Positions 60,101-64,000 of a stretch of DNA of 64,000 bases are shown here, piece after piece. The stretch spans positions 11,098,001 to 11,162,000 of the forward strand of contig OU452210.1 of the NCBI GenBank assembly GCA_911728435.2. The letters are read 5' to 3'. This DNA comes from Apoderus coryli (taxonomy: Eukaryota > Arthropoda > Insecta > Coleoptera > Attelabidae). The position numbers and the translations under genes were made by a program. Below the pieces are notes generated by a model. It made no database searches. It was not told where the DNA came from and worked only from the letters and a program-made list of their open reading frames with translations. Position 1 is the first letter of the stretch. Every line of letters starts with the position of its first letter.

Positions 60101-61949
60101 GGCGGACGCATGCTCGAATGGATGAGTAGCTACCTTGATAACAGAATTCAATACGTTAAGGTCAAGGGCTTTGTTTCTACTGAGATAAAAGTATCATCTG
60201 GCGCCCCCCAAGGATCACACTTGGGACCACTGTTTTTTAATATTTTCGTTAATGACATCGCCAGATGTTTTACTTCGAGCGATTTTCTCTTGTTCGCTGA
60301 TGACCTCAAACTATTTACGATAGTCAACAAAACTGAAGATTGCGAGAGATTGCAGTCTGACCTCGGGGCTCTTCACGAGTGGTGTGTTGGGAATGATATG
60401 CAGCTGAATGTTGATAAGTGTTGTTTTATGTCCTTTTCGAGATCAAGACTGACCACTCTTTTCGATTACTCACTGAAGCAGACTTCCCTTAAATTGGTTA
60501 CTACAGTTAAGGATCTTGGAGTCATGCTTGATAGTGGTTTGACCTTTATTCCACATATAACTTCAGTGGTCTCAAGGTCTCTGAAGGTTCTTGGCTTCAT
60601 TAAACGTTGCTCACGGGAGTTCACACATGTCGATTCTCTGAGGCTTCTTTACACAAGTTTGGTCAGACCGTGCCTTGAGTATGCGTCGGCTGTCTGGTCT
60701 CCACATTATACTGTGCATCTAGTAAAAATTGAGCAGGTACAGCACAAATTTCTTAGATACCTAGCCTACAAATTGCACATAGACTTTATTTTTGAGAATC
60801 GTTTTGAATTATATGCCGACTTAGAGTCCTACCTTGGCATTGACACGCTGGCTGATCGACGACAGACACATGATTTGATTTTATTGTATGACCTTATAAA
60901 TGGAAGGTTGAATTGTCCCGATCTTTTGGGCAAGATTGGAATTCATGTTCCATATCGTGCAACGCGCACGAGGAGTATGTTTCACCAGACACATTCCAGA
61001 ACAAATTATGGTTGCAAATCATTTTTGGCGCGCTCAATGCGTCTCGCCAATGACAGTGAAGAGACACTGGATTTTTTTGTCCTGAGAAATACCTTTTTGG
61101 GTTCAGTAGGGCACCTCTTTGATAATTGATACGTTGTGTTGTACCATATTGCTTTATAATAGTGAAGTATTGATCGTGTTGATTATTATTATCCATTTTA
61201 TTTGTAATTGATTTTTATTTGACATTTTTCGATTGTCTAATTCTTTTGAAGTGTTTTATTGTAGAACTATTTAAATGTATTGTAATTTTGTATAAAATTG
61301 GCGTTTGCCCGTAAATAAATAAATAAATAATTTAACCACAATATTCCGTTTTTATCTATGCAAATATAAAACTAAACTGACAGTCGTTTTACCACTTCAC
61401 CAAAACACTTCTTTTTAAATCTCGACGCGCGTTTCGCTAACAATGTTAGCATCCTCAGGAGAGAATTAATTTTGAGTTTTAATTCTCTCCTGAGGATGCT
61501 AACATTGTTAGCGAAACGCGCGTCGAGATTTAAAAAGAAGTGTTTTGGTGAAGTGGTAAAACGACTGTCAGTTTAGTGTTCTACGCCAAAGGTTCTACTC
61601 ATCGATTATATGCAAATATAGATTTTTACACGAAAATTAGAAATGTAATTATTACGCAAAGACAAGCTAGATTTGACATTTTCTCTGTGTAGGAACGTCG
61701 GTTTAATAATTAAAATATTTTTCTGGTTAATCAAATTTGTTCTATGTTGGTATATTCTATATTATATGCCTATATTGTAACATGATTTTAGAAAAAGCTG
61801 ATATTGTAGCTGCAATGAAGCATGATAGAGCAATAAGTAACTCAAATGAACGTATTATTATAGGAGGAGAAAATGAAGCTAATGTTATCAACAATAATCA
61901 TCGTATATCCCATGAACTCTTACAGAAGTTTGAAGGAAAATCTAGAGAA
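51148..61949 (+). CDS. Rip11: Class I Rab11 family-interacting protein (Rip11), C-terminus outside window
   Basis: Seven exons in phase: 51148-51178, 51233-51377, 51437-51600, 53369-53745, 54955-55192, 58616-58825 and 61792-61949, giving 441 residues so far. An N-terminal C2 domain (1-115) has VTIALGKTKYQTSIKEK, NVEWHEECEL and FLGRVVIPLNTLDIYD, the order of Rab11-FIP1/2/5. Then GQLEVKIGFTVKSGSL, a Ser/Lys-rich middle, a Pro-containing PPTKPPRSEQKSQDEWE, and helix-rich NNHRISHELLQKFEGKSRE. The last exon ends in a GT (GTATGA) in phase 0. The Rab11-binding C-terminal coiled coil, essential to the family, is not seen up to 64000 and should lie further right. The family tethers Rab11 recycling vesicles through C2-lipid and Rab11 contacts. 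Introns contain several LINEs and the hammerhead palindrome. Confidence 0.9.
51601..53368. other. Rip11 intron 3 with a dispersed repeat
   Basis: A LINE-like tail on the minus strand begins near 51685 (AAATAAAGCATTATTATTT). The 42186-type repeat is at 52157-52420. Otherwise AT-rich DNA with nothing recognised. Confidence 0.5.
52157..52420 (+). repeat. Dispersed repeat, second copy of the 42186 family
   Basis: ACTTTCCCGACCGATAGGGA then AAGTATTCTGAACGCG, CGATTAAGACCATTTCCAGA, CCAAACGCTTTAACCAATT and CTTAAGCCCTGTGATAGGGG match the first copy in order. Confidence 0.65.
54440..54720 (-). pseudogene. Possible LINE RT scrap
   Basis: Minus strand LCYFIDFKDTFDKTTIKKY resembles the RT motif with the first catalytic Asp (Y..FIDF..AFD). 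Only this motif supports the call. Confidence 0.35.
56160..56780 (-). pseudogene. LINE 3' fragment
   Basis: Minus strand: RSLESVQRIFLKYLAFKQDG, then DHRSLLDRFDMLPLSQRR and VKLLYNLIHNTVD, the post-RT C-terminal region, ends at about 56336. The 3' end at 56163-56200 has CTGTTGGAAATAAAGG and a TTATTATAATTATT tail. It lies in Rip11 intron 5. Confidence 0.75.
56985..58300 (-). pseudogene. LINE reverse transcriptase and C-terminus, frameshifted
   Basis: Minus strand from 58290: QFVEYEGFRLYEFVAT, VPQGSNLGQLLFTIFIDDL, FADDLKFYRTVV (catalytic box), NRLPLNLNKCKSVTF, CALIKDLGVYLDGDLSF, then after a shift near 57640 LESIQRKFLKYLSFKIDG, PRGCDHGLLLARFGFRPLAE and a C-terminus at 57222. Tail ACAATAAAGAGATTATTATT at about 56985-57010. 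Two or three frameshifts. It is the next LINE upstream of, and in the same orientation as, the 56160 copy. Confidence 0.85.
59405..61330 (+). mobile_element. Non-LTR retrotransposon, 5'-truncated, RT frame open
   Basis: One uninterrupted frame of 571 codons (59414-61129) holds a complete RT. Landmarks are [66 protein letters not shown] (about residue 205), SGAPQGSHLGPLFFNIFVND and FADDLKLF (about 294), then VKDLGVMLDSGLTF and RPCLEYASAVWSPHY. The 3' end has GTTTGCCCG and a repeated AAAT tail (61311-61330). The endonuclease domain upstream is missing. The open frame makes this the youngest LINE here; the initiating ATG is simply the first in frame. It is in Rip11 intron 6, sense. Confidence 0.85.
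61415..61464 (-). ncRNA. Hammerhead-ribozyme-like motif, left arm
   Basis: Minus-strand mirror of the right-arm motif: TCTC, CTGAGGA (61458-61452), stem II GCTAAC/GTTAGC, GAAA, loopless ACGC/GCGT, C at 61424, then GAGA. Every core residue is intact. Antisense to Rip11. Confidence 0.7.
61482..61535 (+). ncRNA. Hammerhead-ribozyme-like motif, right arm
   Basis: Stem I TCTC (61486-61489) with GAGA (61525-61528). Core CTGAGGA (61490-61496). Stem II GCTAAC/GTTAGC with an ATT loop. GAAA 61513-61516. Stem III ACGC/GCGT with no loop (61516-61523). C61524 is the expected cleavage nucleotide, in GTC. Outside the first 4 pairs stem I continues with TTTTAA/TTTAAAA across an asymmetric TTC bulge, a plausible tertiary-contact element. 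This is a complete type I hammerhead signature, sense to Rip11. Ribozyme activity is predicted, not proven. Confidence 0.7.
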
Positions 61950-61974
61950 GTATGATTATTTTTTTAATAATATC

Positions 61975-62810
61975 GGTTCATTAGAATTATTATTATTAGT
62001 CGTAAAACAGTAAACGGTAAAACCGATGAAACTGTTGCTATTCAAAACTATAGCGAGTAGTGGACCAACTGATCGCCATGGTCCTCCATGAAATTGTCCA
62101 GCCTGTTCTTAAAGCTGTCAACCGTTTGCGCCATTATCACCTCTTCAGGTAATGAATTCCATGCATATACAACTCTGTTTGTTATAAAATTCTTCCGAGG
62201 AAGTCTAGCACATCTCTCCTTGTCAAGTTTCTTACTATTGCCACGCAGATTAGGATTTCTAGCAGGATGAAATACATCGAGATTCACCGAGTAGTAGCCA
62301 CTAAGTATCTTGTATGTTTGAATTAGATCGCCTCGTTGTCATCGATCATAAAGACATGTCAAATTTAAAAGCCTCAATCGCTCCTCATATGGTATATGGC
62401 TAAGTGCATGAGGTAGCTTAGTGAAGCTCCTCTGAACCCTTTCCAATGCCTCTATGTCCTTAATGAAGTAGGGGGACCAAACGCTGTTGGCATATTCCAA
62501 TAGTGGTCTGACATACGATTTATACAATTGCAATATTAGAGACTTTGATCTCGATTTGAAAGCTCTCTGTATCAGATACCACAGTCTATTAGCTTTCTTC
62601 ACTGTGGCGGAAATATGGGCCTCCCACTTCAAATCCGCTGTTACTATGACACCAAGATCCTTCTGCTGATTTACAGATTTAACGGCATTTCCATTGATGA
62701 AATATGGAGTCCTGGGATTATTAGCTCCGATGTGTAGTACCTGACACTTCTCCAAATTCAAGTTCATCAACCAAATTGTAGTAGTTTGTAATCGTATTAG
62801 CAAATGTTAT
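61975..62810 (-). pseudogene. LINE 3' half, related to 32150-33235
   Basis: Minus strand: WLMNLNLEKCQVLHIGANNP, VNQQKDLGVIVTADLKWE, VRPLLEYANSVWSPYFIKD, ALERVQRSFTKLPHALSHIP to about 62339. After a broken codon run the C-terminus NFITNRVVYAWNSLPEEVI continues to 62048. The RT catalytic part is missing. It lies in Rip11's next intron. Confidence 0.85.
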
Positions 62811-63690
62811 ACACTTAGATATTCATACCCTTGCCACTTTGGTAAGTTGAAGCACTATAATATAGATCGAATGTGTACTACATTGTCAAAATATTGTGCT
62901 TGACATTCCTAATAATATCGGCAGTATACCATTGAGGATAACGATGACTAGTTTCTTAAAAACTTGATGGCCCGTATATTGTTAACAAATATGTTGGGAA
63001 AAGCGTATACATTTCTTCGAGATTCATAACTTTAATCCTAATAGTTTCTGATAGCCAGCAACACTATACCACCGTTGCATTTATCAACAGCGTTAGTTTG
63101 TCTGTATCTTATATACACTTGAAACTAAGGTAAAAAATAGCTCATCGTCTTTTATCCCACATGCGAAAAACATCTCCACTAAAGCTATCATAACAAACTG
63201 GCTAAGGCCATGTGCTATATTATTATAGTTCATGTGTCTTTGCACGTAATCCTCGAACATTCTAATAAACAACTAATATTTGATCGGTCCACTTCACTAG
63301 TTTTTTGTCGGGTGTAATAGAAATGTCTCAGATGCCGATTAAATATGAGATGCATCAACATCAAGGTAGATCTGCTGAAGAATACCGACCAGCGCTGCAT
63401 ATGGCATCAATGTTCCCACGAGGTGTGTTCTTTTTTACGCTATTATCTATCATAATAATGTTCTCATTCCACCCATTAGCTGGAACAGCTGCAGTTTTAG
63501 GATACAGGATACGTTCACCTCAATCTGCTGATTATATTTGGCTAAAAGGTCCATCTGATTTAATTTGGTCATGATGTCCTCCAATGTGACAAGACTAGAA
63601 ATGTTGGATGTGCTAGCTAATCCAAACAACAATCCATGGAATGACGCTATTCAACATCACCCACACCAGTGAAGTTTAAACAAACAATTT
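62811..63690. other. Region right of the last Rip11 exon, no clear gene
   Basis: A frame at 63323-63421 (MSQMPIKYEMHQHQGRSAEE, then YRPALHMASMFPR) is bounded by AATAG on the left and GAG|GTGTG on the right, so it could be an exon. It matches no family I recognise and has no tie to Rip11. The rest is AT-rich and unrecognised. Confidence 0.3.
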
Positions 63691-64000
63691 CTGCCTGAAA
63701 AATCATGTGTACCGTTTTCTGGGACAGGAAAGGGGTTTTTCTATCTTATTTTGAGACGTTAAGAAATTTTCGCCGAGCAATCCAAATCAAAAGGCGTGGC
63801 ATGCTGAGCCCGGGTATCGTTTTGCTCCATGACAATGCCAGGTCTCACACAGCAAATCAAACCCAAACACTGATGCGATCATTTGGCTGGGAACAAGTTG
63901 ATCATCGCCCAGTGAGTTCCATTTATTCCTAAATTTGAAGAAGCATCTGGGAGGACAACGACGCGAACGCTGTCAAACGACAGTGCTGCGATCGTTGTCC
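63690..64000 (+). pseudogene. Mariner-family transposase fragment at the window edge
   Basis: FWDRKGVFLSYF, RRGMLSPGIVLLHDNARSHT and MRSFGWEQVDH give the second catalytic Asp region of a mariner transposase. After VDH the expected third-Asp box (YSPDLAP-like) is replaced by RPVSSIYS and a stop, so it is dead. It runs off the right end. A different mariner lineage from the 13360 copy, judging by the spelling of the HDNARSHT region. Confidence 0.75.

Larger units (their letters stand above)
61371..61578. repeat. Palindrome of two head-to-head hammerhead repeat units
   Basis: The ~98-bp arm 61371-61468 is the near-perfect reverse complement of 61480-61578 around a ~10-bp centre. Each arm carries a full hammerhead motif, so both strands do. 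The outer arm (ACTGACAGTCG) is followed by TTTTACCACTTCACCAAAAC, a block shared with 11155, 37160 and 41510. It is in Rip11 intron 6. Confidence 0.85.

Noticed and set aside
63305..63574. Possible exon of a further gene with splice-like borders
   Set aside because: No recognisable family, no phase partner in the window, and surrounded by transposon debris; kept only as a low-confidence note.

Overview
This is a repeat-rich, AT-rich piece of an insect (at least arthropod) nuclear genome. Five protein genes with GT-AG introns could be assembled exon by exon; all splice phases agree and the products match conserved animal families. In order: an ABHD18-type alpha/beta hydrolase (+, 4450-7088, complete), a RalBP1/Rlip RhoGAP (-, 22514-10364, complete), the ZZ-type E3 ligase KCMF1 (+, 26639-37975, complete), an SLC12A8-type cation-chloride cotransporter family member (-, 48921-38479, complete) and a class I Rab11-FIP/Rip11 C2 protein (+, 51148 onward, open at the right edge). 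ABHD18 and Rlip are convergent, as are KCMF1 and SLC12A8 (stops about 500 bp apart). SLC12A8 and Rip11 are divergent and share about 2.2 kb of upstream DNA. Rlip and Rip11 are both small-GTPase effectors, but I see no sign that the neighbourhood is functional.

Everything else is mostly mobile DNA in introns and gaps. It includes many non-LTR retrotransposon fragments (one with a 571-codon open reverse-transcriptase frame at 59414-61129), LINE 3' ends with CCTA tails, a BEL/Pao-type LTR-gag relic, three mariner relics, a tRNA-derived SINE-like family, several inverted-repeat DNA elements, nested insertions, a roughly 530-bp tandem duplication and a GACA microsatellite.

The most interesting content is structural. 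(1) Two families of hammerhead-ribozyme-like motifs. One has an intact core in a head-to-head palindrome (61371-61578), another copy with intact core in the sense strand of the last Rlip intron (11181-11226), and two decayed copies. The other is scattered in and around KCMF1 and in an SLC12A8 intron (29582-29745, 33283-33366, 41098-41200). Several have a loopless palindromic stem III, as in retroelement hammerheads thought to act as dimers. (2) A 2.37-kb foldback element (1473-3839) with about 970-bp arms and a perfect 9-bp target duplication. (3) Two 21-22-bp palindromes, each an apparent insertion flanked by its own 7-bp direct repeat (7435-7469, 8672-8707). (4) A lysine where Rlip should have its catalytic arginine finger. 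All calls come from reading the sequence; no database search was possible.
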